Below, in pieces: positions 15,448 to 25,233 of a stretch of DNA of 37,239 bases. Every line of letters starts with the position of its first letter. Position 1 is the first letter of the stretch. This DNA comes from a virus. A model generated the notes under the pieces. It saw nothing but the letters and a program-made list of their open reading frames with translations, did no database searches and was not told the origin of the DNA. Made by a program: the position numbers and the translations under genes. The stretch lies in the IMG/VR virus record IMGVR_UViG_3300029319_006514, positions 1 through 37,239 of that record, one strand, 5' to 3'.

Positions 15448-16944
15448 ATGGCTGCAATTATTACAGAAAAATTTAGACTTCATAACGCTGACCAGTTTGA
15501 AGAATCGTTCACTGAGTCTGCTAATAACACTTATTATTTCTTCATTGGAAAGGCGATGCCCTTCACCTCTGGAACAAGTGGTGGGTCTGACGCATCTCCC
15601 CCCACACCAACGGATGGTCCAACTGAAGAATTTTATGCCTGGGACTCCATGACCGCGGCTAAGAAAATTGCATCCACTAATGTTCAACGTGTTATACCAA
15701 GACGCAACTGGGCTAACGGTTCAACGTTTGATATGTATAAACCAGATTATAGTTCATCAAACACTGCGACCTCTGGTGCAGCTAACTTATTTGACTCAAC
15801 GTTTTACTTCATGACTGCTGACTATAGAGTTTATAAAGTTTTAGATAATAATGGTGGCGCTGCATTTAGTGGAGCAGAACCAACTAGCACAACGACAGCT
15901 CCTTTTGCATCTGGTGGATATGTATTGCAGTATATGTATACACTTTCCAGTAGTCAAATTAATAACTTTTTAACATCAGACTTTATACCTGTCTCAACAG
16001 ATTCAACAGTCAGCGCTGCAGCAACTGATGGTGCGATTGACTCTTTAGTTGTCACCGCCGGTTCGGGGTATACAAATGGAACATACTATGCAGCAGTCTA
16101 TGGTGATGGGGCATCTCAAGGGACTTCCTCTGGTGCAGTTGTGAGAATTACAGTTGCCTCTAACGCTATTCAATCTTTTGGTTTAACTGCTGGTTCAGAC
16201 ACAACTATTCATTCTGCGGGCTCGGGGTATACTTTTGGAAAAGTTAACCTTTCATCAGGGTTTACATTTTCTGATTCAAGTCTTTCTACAGCATCCGCGA
16301 TGGGTGGCTCTGGTGGTTCAATTGAGGTTGTAATAGGACCAAAAGGTGGTCATGGTTCTAACGCAGTAAAAGAACTTGGTGGACATTTTATTATGTTGGG
16401 TACGACTCTTAATGCTGCTGAAGGCGATGATGTTTCAACTGCAAATGATTTTCGTAACTTGGGTATTGTCAAAGACCCAAATTCTTTTGGAACAACATCA
16501 GTTGCTACGGATGCGACTGCCAGACTGACATACGCATTAAAACTCACTAGTGTGTCAGGAACCTTTGATGGCGACGAAAAAATCAGTCAAGCAAGCACTG
16601 GCGCGATTGGTAGGGTTGTTGAGTGGGATAGTTCTAATTCAATCTTGTATTACTCACAAGAAAGATTTGGAGACTATGGTGCAAACGGAACAAACGGTGG
16701 ATACGTTGCATTCAGTGGTGCTAACGAAGTGACTGGTGCAACCTCTGGAGCAACAGGAACACCAGATGCAGCTGCAGATAGCGCGGTGACACTTGCTGGG
16801 GGGAATACGTTAACATTTTCGGACGGATACGCAAATCCAGAGTTAGCAGCAGACAGTGGTGATATCATATACATAGAAAATAGAAAACCTATCAGTAGAT
16901 CATCAGACCAGATAGAAGATATCAAGGTAATCGTGGAGTTTTAA
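15448..16944 (+). CDS. 8: Baseplate wedge protein gp8-like
   Basis: This 498-residue protein resembles gp8 of marine T4-like phages: an N-terminus AAIITEKFRLHNADQFEESF, then TYYFFIGKAMPF, YVLQYMYTLSSSQINNFLTS and DFIPVST. T4 gp8 is 334 residues; the extra length lies in inserted beta modules after about residue 195, including two GSGYT units (about 207 and 260), a GDEKISQASTGAIGR unit near 375 and a GATSGATG unit near 428. The end NRKPISRSSDQIEDIKVIVE is typical of the family. gp8 forms a dimer in each wedge and contacts gp7 and gp10. Gene order supports the call. Confidence 0.78.
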   Translation: MAAIITEKFRLHNADQFEESFTESANNTYYFFIGKAMPFTSGTSGGSDASPPTPTDGPTEEFYAWDSMTAAKKIASTNVQRVIPRRNWANGSTFDMYKPDYSSSNTATSGAANLFDSTFYFMTADYRVYKVLDNNGGAAFSGAEPTSTTTAPFASGGYVLQYMYTLSSSQINNFLTSDFIPVSTDSTVSAAATDGAIDSLVVTAGSGYTNGTYYAAVYGDGASQGTSSGAVVRITVASNAIQSFGLTAGSDTTIHSAGSGYTFGKVNLSSGFTFSDSSLSTASAMGGSGGSIEVVIGPKGGHGSNAVKELGGHFIMLGTTLNAAEGDDVSTANDFRNLGIVKDPNSFGTTSVATDATARLTYALKLTSVSGTFDGDEKISQASTGAIGRVVEWDSSNSILYYSQERFGDYGANGTNGGYVAFSGANEVTGATSGATGTPDAAADSAVTLAGGNTLTFSDGYANPELAADSGDIIYIENRKPISRSSDQIEDIKVIVEF

Positions 16945-16947
16945 TAA

Positions 16948-19900
16948 ATGCCGCAAAAAACAAATTTAAATGTCGCACCATACTATGACGATTTTAATGA
17001 AGCTGACAATTTTGTACGAACATTATTTCGGCCAGGATTTGCGATACAAGCGAGAGAGTTAACGCAACTCCAGTCAGTTCTGCAAAATCAAATGGAGCAA
17101 GGATTTAGCCACTTGTTCACAGACGGGACTATGATTATTCCGGGCACGGTAACATATTCTGGTGGCAAAGATGCGTTAAGGTTTGTTAAACTACAACCAA
17201 CAATTAGTGGGGAAACCGTTGAATTAGATCAGTTTGTTGACGCTGATAACCCTGTTATTATCACGGGTAAAACTTCTGGCATCAAATTCATGGTGATAAA
17301 GGTTGAAGCTGCAACATCCAGTGATCCGCCAACTTTATTTGGTCATTACGTTACAGGTAATCTTCAAGGTACGAAAGATTTTGATCCAGCCACCGACACA
17401 AGAAGTTTTCTTGCCAGAATAGGAGAAGTTCAGCCTCTTGACGCTGCAGGATATGATAAGTTTGTTGTCAATGAAGAATTGACAGCAAGCGTAGCAATTC
17501 AACATGGAAGCACTGCTTTTGCAATCGGTGATGTGTGTCTTAAAACAGCAGAGACAGAGGACCTGACCCGAAGCTCGGGTCAAGTTAGTGGACTCTCAGC
17601 TCTTGCAACCATTCGTGAAGGTATATATTTCACTAGAGGACATTTTGTACAAGTTCCTGACCAAACTATTATTGTTAAAAAATATGACAGTAACGGTATT
17701 AGTGTTAGAATTGGTTTAAGAGTTAAAGAAGAAATCGTAACCCCAGAAACAGATTCTACTTTACTAGACAACGCACAAGGGTCATCTAACTTTGCGGCGA
17801 AAGGTGCTCATAGATTAAAAATAACTTTAACTCTCACATCAATACCCCTTGGTTCTACAGATGACTCTGACTTTTATGAAATTATTAGAATTAAAGATGG
17901 TAAAACGGAAAAGTTTGCTAGAGAGACGGATTATTCAATCATTGAAGAGACACTTGCTCGTAGAACCTTTGATGAATCTGGTAACTACACAGTAAGACCA
18001 TTCACTTTTCAAATAAAGGAATCAGTAGATGTTAGCGTAGGAGCAGAAAATTTCAGTGGTGCGTACAGAGTTGGTGTGACGACAGACAGAGGAAATGTTG
18101 CGTCAGACAATTTATTAGCGCTTCAAATATCCACGGGTAAAGCATACGTTAAAGGTTTTGAAATTGAAAAGATTGCTCCAACTGTTATTGATATTAATAA
18201 AGCAAGAAGCTTTGAGACTGTAAATGCTGGTGTCACTGCATTTGAAATCGGTAACTATGTAACAATCACAAATTTATTCAACACACCAGATGTTACTTTT
18301 ATTAATGGTGAGACAACCGCATTTAAAGAAATACAATTATATGATACAGCAATCGTAACTAGAGGAGATGCATCAGGCACACAGATAGGTGTTGCTCGAG
18401 CAAGAACATATCAACATCAATCTGGTACGGCAGGTGATGAAGATGCTGTTTACCGTTTATATCTTTTCGATATTAGGCCATTTACCAGAATTACTTTATC
18501 CGATACTCCTAGCCCAACGATCACTTCTGTTTCTACTAATGGTGGTCAGAGGGTAACTGGCAATACGAGCGGTGCGACAGGATTTGTATTTGGTTCTGGA
18601 ACTACAGGAACAAACCTTATTCTAACTAACGTTGCCGGTACTTTTCAGGCAGGAGAAAAACTTAAACTTTCAGATTCAGCTGAAACAGATCAGTTAATAG
18701 AAAACTCAAGTAATGCAGATTTAACTGTTGATAGAGTAGTAACATTTACGTTTGATCAAGTTCGGTCTGTTTATATGCAAGACCCAGACTCAGGTCAGGA
18801 CTTTACTGCTGACATAGCACTTTCTTCAGTTCAGACTACAGCATCATTTATCGTTCTTGACGGAACAGACGCTAATGCTTCAGACTCAGAAGATAATATC
18901 ATAACAGAACAAGAGGGTATCCCAGTTTCTTTGAACCCTGCTGCATCTGGGGGAACGGGTTCAACTGTAAAACAAGCAAAACTAGAAGAGGCAGAGAAAA
19001 ACTTATCTTTGTTTAAGTTAGCAAAACGTCCAGTTAAGACCCTGTTGACTGCAACTAATAACGGAGTTAGTGATACTCAATTTACTATTCGTAAACAGTT
19101 TGTTGCAACCACAAACTCTTCTGGAGCCTTTACTATCTCTGCTGGTGCGAATGAAACTTTTGTGTCACATTCTGAAACTGACTATACCATATCTATTCTT
19201 ACTGGCGGTACGGGCTCGGGAAAACAAGGTGATATAGTAAGTGCTTCGACAGGATTTTCTGGAGCAGGTTCGACAGCTTTGACAGTCACCAACAATGCTG
19301 TTTTTGGAACTGGTGCTAAACTAAAAATAATGGCAACCCTATTAAAAACATCAGTTATACAAAAAACAAAAACCACAAAACTGATGAAACAGTTGAAGGT
19401 TGTTTCGGGTGCAACAGACGCATTTGGAACAAGACCTTCAGATAAAGTTATATCGTTGGGTAGAGCGGATGCGTTCCGACTCATGGCAGTTTTTGAAGCG
19501 ATTGATTCAAGCACTGATGCCGTTGCACCAACTATAAGCCTAACTGATGTTAATGGCACTTTTATTCGTGGGGAAAAGATCACGGGTGGAAGTTCTTCAG
19601 CAACCGCAAGAATCATCAATACTAACACACCACTAAGTTTAGTTTATACAACTGGAAACAAAACTTTTGTTGTGGGAGAAAAGATTACTGCCGAAAGTTC
19701 TGGAGCAACTGGTACAGTTGCCACCATCACTTTAGGGGATAAAAATATTACTGAAAACTTTCTATTTGACTCTGGTCAAAGAGATAACTTTTATGACATT
19801 TCTAGAATACATAGACGGCCTGGTGTTCCCGCTCCTGTCGGGAGACTTTTGGTTGTTTATGATTATCTTGAGCATAGTTCGGGTGATGTTCTCACAGTTG

Positions 19901-22900
19901 ATTCTTACACTGACGTTGCCAATCAAATGGACTACGTTGATATTCCAACATACACTGCTACTAAGGTTGATCCAGATGCACCAGCACCAACTGGTGAGTT
20001 TCCTTTATATAATGTGTTTGACTTTAGACCAGCTGTCGAAGACGCAGCTGGAACCACCACTGATGTTTCTTTGGTTGATGAGGTCACAGGATACTCCTTA
20101 GATTTTTTCCATCGTCAGTATGATGGGACGGGTTCTTCACCAAATAATTTTTTAAAACCAGGCTCTCTTGTTCAGGCAGACTATGAATACTATTTACCGA
20201 AAAGAGCAGTTCTTGATCTTGACAAAGAGGGAGTTTTCAATTTAAATGAGGGTGAACCATCTGAAGCACCTGCTCTTCCACAGATGACAGATGGTGCGAT
20301 GAAACTTGCTGAGTTATTCATACCGGCATATACTTTCAAGCCAACTGATGTTGTTCTTCGCAGAGAGAAGAACCAAAGATTTACCATGAAAGATATTGGT
20401 AAACTTCAAGACCGTATTGGTAACTTAGAATATTATACACACCTTTCTCTTCTCGAAAGAGATGCAGAAAGTTTTGAGATCACCGATGCAAACGGATTGA
20501 ACAGATTTAAGTCTGGATTTATTGTTGATGCTTTCCAAGGTCATCGTCTTGGTGATGTGCAACACCCAGATTATAATTGTGCGATTGACCAAGAAAATAA
20601 TGAGTTACGTCCTAAAACTAAAAATAAAAATGTTACTCTCATTGAAAAGTTCTCTACAGATTCAGAAAGAGCAAATTCTGGATATCAAAAGACAGGAGAC
20701 TTGGTGACTCTACCCTACGATGAAATTGTTGCAAATGAACAAGTGTTCGCAACAAGACTTGAAAGAGTCACCCCTGTGCTTCTTTCACACTGGTCAGGTA
20801 ATATTGAATTAAGCCCCTCTGGTGATAACTGGTTTGAAGTAGAGGTAGCACCTGACCTCATTATAAATCAAGAGGGTAACTTTGATACTGTTCTAGCAGC
20901 AAATAGAGATGCGATAGGAACAATTTGGAACGCATGGCAAACACAATGGTCAGGTGTTGTTCAGTCTTCATCAAATGCGTGGTGGAGTGGAAACACATTA
21001 ATTCAAAGAACTACACAAACAGTCAGATCAGAACAACAAAGAACTGGTGTACAAACAGACGTTGTGGAAAAGATTGATTTAGAATCTTTAGGAACTAGAG
21101 TTATATCCAGAGCGATGCTTCCTTTCTGTCGTGCAAATTCTATTTCCTTTACCGGCACAGACTTTTTACCTAATACACAACTTTATCCATTTTTTGACCG
21201 TCAAGATGTTTCACAGTTTACAAAACCAGCCGAGGGATTTTCTACAAGTGATGCGAGTTTGATTTTTGGTGATGCTTTAATTTCTAGTCCTTCGGGTAAA
21301 ATTCAAGGAACGTTTGATATTCCTGATCCTAAAGTTGCGGGAAATCCTCAGTTTAGAACTGGAGAGGTAAACTTCCGTCTCACATCGAGTCCGACTAACA
21401 TTACATCAAAGGACCCTTTAACGGCGGGAGAAGCAACTTACTTTGCGGCAGGTGTTCTTGAAACTGAACAAGAAACTATTCTTGCAACAAGAAATGCTGA
21501 GGTCGTTAGAAGAGATGTTACAGATAACACGGTTATTTTTTCTAATATCATTGATCAACGAGCAATTGAAACAAGAAGTCCGCCCCAACCGCCCCCGGCC
21601 GAAAATTTCGATGGAGATGCCGGCGATGATGGTGACGATGGTGGTGATGGTGATCCACTTGCACAGACTTTTATGGTTGATGAACCCGGCGGAATATTCC
21701 TTACCAGTTGTGATGTTTTCTTTCAAGCAAGAGATGAGATTTTACCAGTGACTTTAGAGATTAGAAATGTCATCAATGGATATCCTGGCCCAAAGATCAT
21801 GCCTTTTGCAAGAGTGGTTAAGGAACCATCAGAGATAAATTTATCAGAGGACGCACAAACAGCGACCAATTTTAGATTTAGATCGCCGGTATATCTTCAA
21901 CAAGGATTTGAATACTGTATTTGTCTTTTATCGAACTCTCCAGTGTACAAGGTCTGGATTGCTCGGATGGGAGAGACAGAACTTCAATCCACTTTAACAG
22001 AGACACAAGTTGGTGGAACGGCAACGGCTGCAAGTAATCAGTTATTTGCTGAAAGAACTGTATCTGAACAACCTGCTATGGGTGTTCTATTTAAATCACA
22101 CAATAACAGAACTTGGGCACCATCTTTGTTAGAGGACTTGAAATACACTTTAAACAGAGCATCTTTCAATGCTTTCAGTGGAACCTTCCCTGTGGTGAAC
22201 CAAGAAAACCCTGTTAAACTACTTGAGAAAAATCCTCTTATTTTCCAAGACGGGAGTAACGTTGTTCAAGTTAAACACAGAGATCACCAGATGTATTCAA
22301 CATCTAACAATGTCACAATTGATAACGTTAAATCTGGTGCATCAACAACTCTCGCGTCTGCGATTACAAATGACGCGACTTCTATCACATTATCTGATGG
22401 AACAGACTTCGATGACACAACTGGAAAGTTCTCTAGAGATGGGTCAAACACATATTTCATAAAAATTGATGACGAGATTATTACCTATCAAACAATTTCA
22501 GGCGCAGCAATTACCAGTGCAACGAGAGGGACGAATGGAACTGCTGCAGCTGCACACGCAGCAGGCGCAACAGTTGAGTTATACATGTTGCATAAAATTC
22601 CGTTCACAGAAATTAATAAAACACATACAGCTCTCGGTAATATTGGAATTGATGATTACACTATTACTATTACAACATCTGCTGTGATTGATGGGACGGG
22701 TGTTACAAGAGCACAAAACGGTGAAACAGAAGTTACGGCAACGGAAAATATTTTGTTTGATCTCGCACAGTACGCAATTTCAAATATGACAGTCAGTGGG
22801 ACAAAAATTGTTGCTACCAAACAAAATACCACCGCAACAAGTCCTAGTGGTTCTCAAACTTCATTTGTTAAAACAGCTGCGTCACAGGCTCAGGTGATCC

Positions 22901-23550
22901 CATTAAATGAAAACGTATATTATGAGTTCCCACAACTTGCGGCATCAGCGATCAATGAAACAAATGAGATGGCTGGTGAAAAGTCAATGGAGATTAATTT
23001 GAGTTTGCAAACAGACTTTGAGAACGTATCACCTGTGGTTGATACGGAGAGAATGACTGTATATGCAATCGCAAACAGAGTCAATAAGGTTGATTCTTCA
23101 TCTGATGTGTTCCCGTCTTCGGAGTATGTTCCATCAACAGAACCAGATGGTGACAATAATGAAGCAGTTTATTGCACTAAGAAAGCAACTCTTGCACAAG
23201 CAGCAACTTCACTGAAGGTATTCTTTGCTGCGAACAGAGATAACGAAGCACAGATTAAGGTATTATATAAAATACTACGGTCTGACGATGCAGCTGATTT
23301 TGATGAATTAGGGTGGCGATTCTTTAATGATGGTGAAGCGATACCTGGCTTACCAGATACCGTTACTAACCCATCACTTGGTAGAGATGACTTCCAAGAG
23401 TATTTGTACACTGCTGGTGTAACTGATGATGGTATCGGTGATCCTCTTGATCCATTCATTGCATTTGCGATTAAGATAGTTATGCAAACATCTAACTCTG
23501 CTGAACCACCAAGAATTAAAGACTTTAGAGCAATGGCATTGGCGACATAA
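16948..23550 (+). CDS. Giant DUF4815-type baseplate/tail structural protein
   Basis: This 2200-residue protein begins LNVAPYYDDFNEADNFVRTL and RPGFAIQARELTQLQSVLQN, which I recognise as the DUF4815-type start of large structural proteins in marine T4-like phages, sometimes annotated gp10. GETITG-type modules lie near residues 532, 875 and 908, and one LDGTDANASDSEDN unit near 637. A proline stretch and Asp/Gly run (about 1545-1570) separate the first part from the domain opening DPLAQTFMVDEPGGIFLTS, followed by PVTLEIRNVINGYPG. Near 1850-1880 is a generic phage module, DEIITYQT then ATRGTNGTAAAAHAAGAT. I infer a wedge or pin protein reaching to the fibres; the precise T4 equivalent is uncertain. 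Confidence 0.8.
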   Translation: MPQKTNLNVAPYYDDFNEADNFVRTLFRPGFAIQARELTQLQSVLQNQMEQGFSHLFTDGTMIIPGTVTYSGGKDALRFVKLQPTISGETVELDQFVDADNPVIITGKTSGIKFMVIKVEAATSSDPPTLFGHYVTGNLQGTKDFDPATDTRSFLARIGEVQPLDAAGYDKFVVNEELTASVAIQHGSTAFAIGDVCLKTAETEDLTRSSGQVSGLSALATIREGIYFTRGHFVQVPDQTIIVKKYDSNGISVRIGLRVKEEIVTPETDSTLLDNAQGSSNFAAKGAHRLKITLTLTSIPLGSTDDSDFYEIIRIKDGKTEKFARETDYSIIEETLARRTFDESGNYTVRPFTFQIKESVDVSVGAENFSGAYRVGVTTDRGNVASDNLLALQISTGKAYVKGFEIEKIAPTVIDINKARSFETVNAGVTAFEIGNYVTITNLFNTPDVTFINGETTAFKEIQLYDTAIVTRGDASGTQIGVARARTYQHQSGTAGDEDAVYRLYLFDIRPFTRITLSDTPSPTITSVSTNGGQRVTGNTSGATGFVFGSGTTGTNLILTNVAGTFQAGEKLKLSDSAETDQLIENSSNADLTVDRVVTFTFDQVRSVYMQDPDSGQDFTADIALSSVQTTASFIVLDGTDANASDSEDNIITEQEGIPVSLNPAASGGTGSTVKQAKLEEAEKNLSLFKLAKRPVKTLLTATNNGVSDTQFTIRKQFVATTNSSGAFTISAGANETFVSHSETDYTISILTGGTGSGKQGDIVSASTGFSGAGSTALTVTNNAVFGTGAKLKIMATLLKTSVIQKTKTTKLMKQLKVVSGATDAFGTRPSDKVISLGRADAFRLMAVFEAIDSSTDAVAPTISLTDVNGTFIRGEKITGGSSSATARIINTNTPLSLVYTTGNKTFVVGEKITAESSGATGTVATITLGDKNITENFLFDSGQRDNFYDISRIHRRPGVPAPVGRLLVVYDYLEHSSGDVLTVDSYTDVANQMDYVDIPTYTATKVDPDAPAPTGEFPLYNVFDFRPAVEDAAGTTTDVSLVDEVTGYSLDFFHRQYDGTGSSPNNFLKPGSLVQADYEYYLPKRAVLDLDKEGVFNLNEGEPSEAPALPQMTDGAMKLAELFIPAYTFKPTDVVLRREKNQRFTMKDIGKLQDRIGNLEYYTHLSLLERDAESFEITDANGLNRFKSGFIVDAFQGHRLGDVQHPDYNCAIDQENNELRPKTKNKNVTLIEKFSTDSERANSGYQKTGDLVTLPYDEIVANEQVFATRLERVTPVLLSHWSGNIELSPSGDNWFEVEVAPDLIINQEGNFDTVLAANRDAIGTIWNAWQTQWSGVVQSSSNAWWSGNTLIQRTTQTVRSEQQRTGVQTDVVEKIDLESLGTRVISRAMLPFCRANSISFTGTDFLPNTQLYPFFDRQDVSQFTKPAEGFSTSDASLIFGDALISSPSGKIQGTFDIPDPKVAGNPQFRTGEVNFRLTSSPTNITSKDPLTAGEATYFAAGVLETEQETILATRNAEVVRRDVTDNTVIFSNIIDQRAIETRSPPQPPPAENFDGDAGDDGDDGGDGDPLAQTFMVDEPGGIFLTSCDVFFQARDEILPVTLEIRNVINGYPGPKIMPFARVVKEPSEINLSEDAQTATNFRFRSPVYLQQGFEYCICLLSNSPVYKVWIARMGETELQSTLTETQVGGTATAASNQLFAERTVSEQPAMGVLFKSHNNRTWAPSLLEDLKYTLNRASFNAFSGTFPVVNQENPVKLLEKNPLIFQDGSNVVQVKHRDHQMYSTSNNVTIDNVKSGASTTLASAITNDATSITLSDGTDFDDTTGKFSRDGSNTYFIKIDDEIITYQTISGAAITSATRGTNGTAAAAHAAGATVELYMLHKIPFTEINKTHTALGNIGIDDYTITITTSAVIDGTGVTRAQNGETEVTATENILFDLAQYAISNMTVSGTKIVATKQNTTATSPSGSQTSFVKTAASQAQVIPLNENVYYEFPQLAASAINETNEMAGEKSMEINLSLQTDFENVSPVVDTERMTVYAIANRVNKVDSSSDVFPSSEYVPSTEPDGDNNEAVYCTKKATLAQAATSLKVFFAANRDNEAQIKVLYKILRSDDAADFDELGWRFFNDGEAIPGLPDTVTNPSLGRDDFQEYLYTAGVTDDGIGDPLDPFIAFAIKIVMQTSNSAEPPRIKDFRAMALAT
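17564..17582 (+). other. Perfect 8-bp hairpin inside coding sequence
   Basis: TGACCCGA, the loop AGC and TCGGGTCA form a GC-rich perfect inverted repeat inside the giant DUF4815-type gene. No T-run follows, so it is not a normal terminator. It encodes LTRSSGQ. Confidence 0.6.
18846..18915 (+). repeat. LDGTD-type peptide module in DUF4815-type gene
   Basis: One unit, IVLDGTDANASDSEDNIITE, with the same plan as the units in the gp7-like protein. Confidence 0.75.
21580..21657 (+). repeat. Proline and Asp/Gly-rich low-complexity insert
   Basis: A GC-rich patch encodes PPQPPPAENF and then a run DGDAGDDGDDGGDGD directly before the conserved DPLAQTF domain. GAT-GGT-type triplets repeat. The peptide is highly acidic and could bind calcium or act as a flexible hinge. 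Confidence 0.75.
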
Positions 23551-23551
23551 A

Positions 23552-23779
23552 ATGGATGATTTTATAAGGGTTAAAGACTCACCTCATTTATCTAGAGATC
23601 AACACTCTCAAGCAATTGTTAACACAGACACAACTGCGTATGAAAGAGCAATAAGAAAAGCAAAAGCTGCTCAAGCACAGAGAGATGAATTAAGGGAAGC
23701 GTCAAGAGAGATAAATACTCTAAAGTGTGAGATGCACGAAATAAAAAGTTTGTTACAACAACTAGTGAGTAAACAATAA
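23552..23779 (+). CDS. Small coiled-coil phage protein
   Basis: This 75-residue protein starts DDFIRVKDSPHLSRDQHSQA, then a long predicted helix from about residue 28 to the end (RAIRKAKAAQAQRDELREAS, INTLKCEMHEIKSLLQQL) with heptad spacing. It starts one base after the stop of the giant gene and shares one base with the next start. A structural linker or an assembly helper for the neighbouring fibre proteins is possible; no function is known to me. Confidence 0.75.
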   Translation: MDDFIRVKDSPHLSRDQHSQAIVNTDTTAYERAIRKAKAAQAQRDELREASREINTLKCEMHEIKSLLQQLVSKQ

Positions 23780-25233
23780 TGGCAACAGTTACAGCATCAT
23801 CAGTAGGAACGGGTGACTCACTCGAAACATTTCGTCAACAATTCAATAGTTTGCGCTCGGATGTTAGTGGATTGTCTTTTGACAGCACCATTATATTTGA
23901 GGGTGCGACTGCAAATGATTTTGAGACAACCTTTTCTGTTACTGATCCAACTGCTGATCGTACTATCACGTTTCCTGATAAAACAGATACCGTGGCTCTT
24001 CTCAGTGACCTTGGAGATAAAGTTTTATTAAACGCGACAGATTCATCTGGTACAGATGCCGGAGATTCTAACGCAAATGACAAAGTTCTTTTCGAGGATG
24101 CGACTGGTGATCATTTAGAGAATCCTGCTGTTCGTGTCGAGGTTGATGTTCTTTTAGAAACCTCAACCTTCGCAAAAGCTGACTTTCTTTTAGATGAGCG
24201 TGATGGTGATAGGATAGAATATGAAAGTGCAACGAATGATGTTCTATTAGGTGCGTTATTTCTTCCACCAGCTGGTGGTGGTCCACAGTTTATCATGCCC
24301 ACTAGTGACGGCGTTGCAAATCAGATTTTAGGAACAGATGGTTCTGGTAACCTCTCTTTCATTAACCAATCTGCGGGATTGTCACTAAACAATGACGGGA
24401 ACAATAGGGTAATCACCGCAACGGGGGCTAACTCTGGTAACGGTGAGGCTAACCTTTTATTTGATGGGTCAACTCTTACGGTCACAGGAAATATCACCGT
24501 TCCTGATGATGGTGACATTGGTTCAGTCAGCGCGACAGATGCGATACAAATTTCTTCTGGTGGTATTGTAACTTTCAAAGATGATATAAAAATTAAAGAC
24601 GGCGGGACGATAGGAACTGCTTCCGATGCAGACGCTATAACGATTGCAGCAGCTGGCGCGGTAACTTTCAGTCAAAGAGATGTTCATAGTAGTGGTATCA
24701 CTATCGCAGACGGTGGTCAAATTGGTTCTGCAAGTGACCTTAACGCTATAACAATATCCTCTGGTGGTGTTGTTGCAATCACAGCAACAACTGCAAACAC
24801 AAGTGCATCAGATGGAGCATTGACTGTTGCCGGTGGTGCGGGTATCGCAGCAGACTTATCAGTCGGCGATGATTTAAGACTTATTTCTGATGACGCGGTT
24901 TTATCCTTCGGTGCTGATAGTGAGATTGCTTTAACACACAATCATAATGTCGGTTTGAAAATTACATCTACTGCTAACGCACCTCTCTCTCGCAGAAGTG
25001 AAGATGTATTCATTGTGCTAAATGGAACGGATGCATCATCCTCTAACGCTGGTGATAATATTATTATAGAAGATGGTGGCACAGACGGAAGCGGTACAAA
25101 TGCTGGCGATGATATTCTTGGTGAGGACGAAGTGTTCCTCATGGCAAACATGCAAAGAAACGTTATTGAAATTCGTGATTCTGGTGGAGCGTTATTGAAC
25201 TCTGTTGCTGGATTTGCGCCAGGAGCAGCGTAA
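23779..25233 (+). CDS. Fibre-like virion protein with DPTADRTIT and LDGTD modules
   Basis: This 484-residue protein opens with GTGDSLETFRQQFNSLRSDV, a helical adaptor-like start, then IIFEGATANDFETTFSVTDP and TADRTITFPDKTD (about 38-70), the same unit as in the protein at 14794. LDGTD-type units lie at about 80-112 and 410-455 (NGTDASSSNAGDNIIIEDGG). The middle is a regular series of units around DGGTIGTASDADAITIAAAG and DGGQIGSASDLNAITISSGG (about 275-335), typical of beta-helical fibres. The extreme C-terminus, NVIEIRDSGGALLNSVAG, is also a common marine phage fibre ending. I infer a tail fibre or fibre segment. Confidence 0.75.
   Translation: MATVTASSVGTGDSLETFRQQFNSLRSDVSGLSFDSTIIFEGATANDFETTFSVTDPTADRTITFPDKTDTVALLSDLGDKVLLNATDSSGTDAGDSNANDKVLFEDATGDHLENPAVRVEVDVLLETSTFAKADFLLDERDGDRIEYESATNDVLLGALFLPPAGGGPQFIMPTSDGVANQILGTDGSGNLSFINQSAGLSLNNDGNNRVITATGANSGNGEANLLFDGSTLTVTGNITVPDDGDIGSVSATDAIQISSGGIVTFKDDIKIKDGGTIGTASDADAITIAAAGAVTFSQRDVHSSGITIADGGQIGSASDLNAITISSGGVVAITATTANTSASDGALTVAGGAGIAADLSVGDDLRLISDDAVLSFGADSEIALTHNHNVGLKITSTANAPLSRRSEDVFIVLNGTDASSSNAGDNIIIEDGGTDGSGTNAGDDILGEDEVFLMANMQRNVIEIRDSGGALLNSVAGFAPGAA
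24016..24115 (+). repeat. LDGTD-type peptide module, fibre-like gene, copy 1
   Basis: VLLNATDSSGTDAGDSNAND followed by KVLFEDATGD: the LDGTD-x-AGD plan with a duplicated polar turn. Confidence 0.72.
25005..25145 (+). repeat. LDGTD-type peptide modules, fibre-like gene, copies 2-3
   Basis: Two adjacent units: VLNGTDASSSNAGDNIIIED and GGTDGSGTNAGDDILGEDE. These are the closest matches in the window to the consensus LDGTD-x-SxNAGD-x-I-x-E. Confidence 0.8.

Noticed and set aside
14895-15449. 184-codon open frame on the - strand
   Set aside because: It is antisense to the fibre-like gene, Val/Pro-rich as expected from complementing Thr/Gly-rich codons, with no independent support.
9472-25233. 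Diversity-generating retroelement acting on repeat-rich fibre genes
   Set aside because: No reverse transcriptase gene and no template/variable repeat pair with adenine-specific differences was seen in the window.
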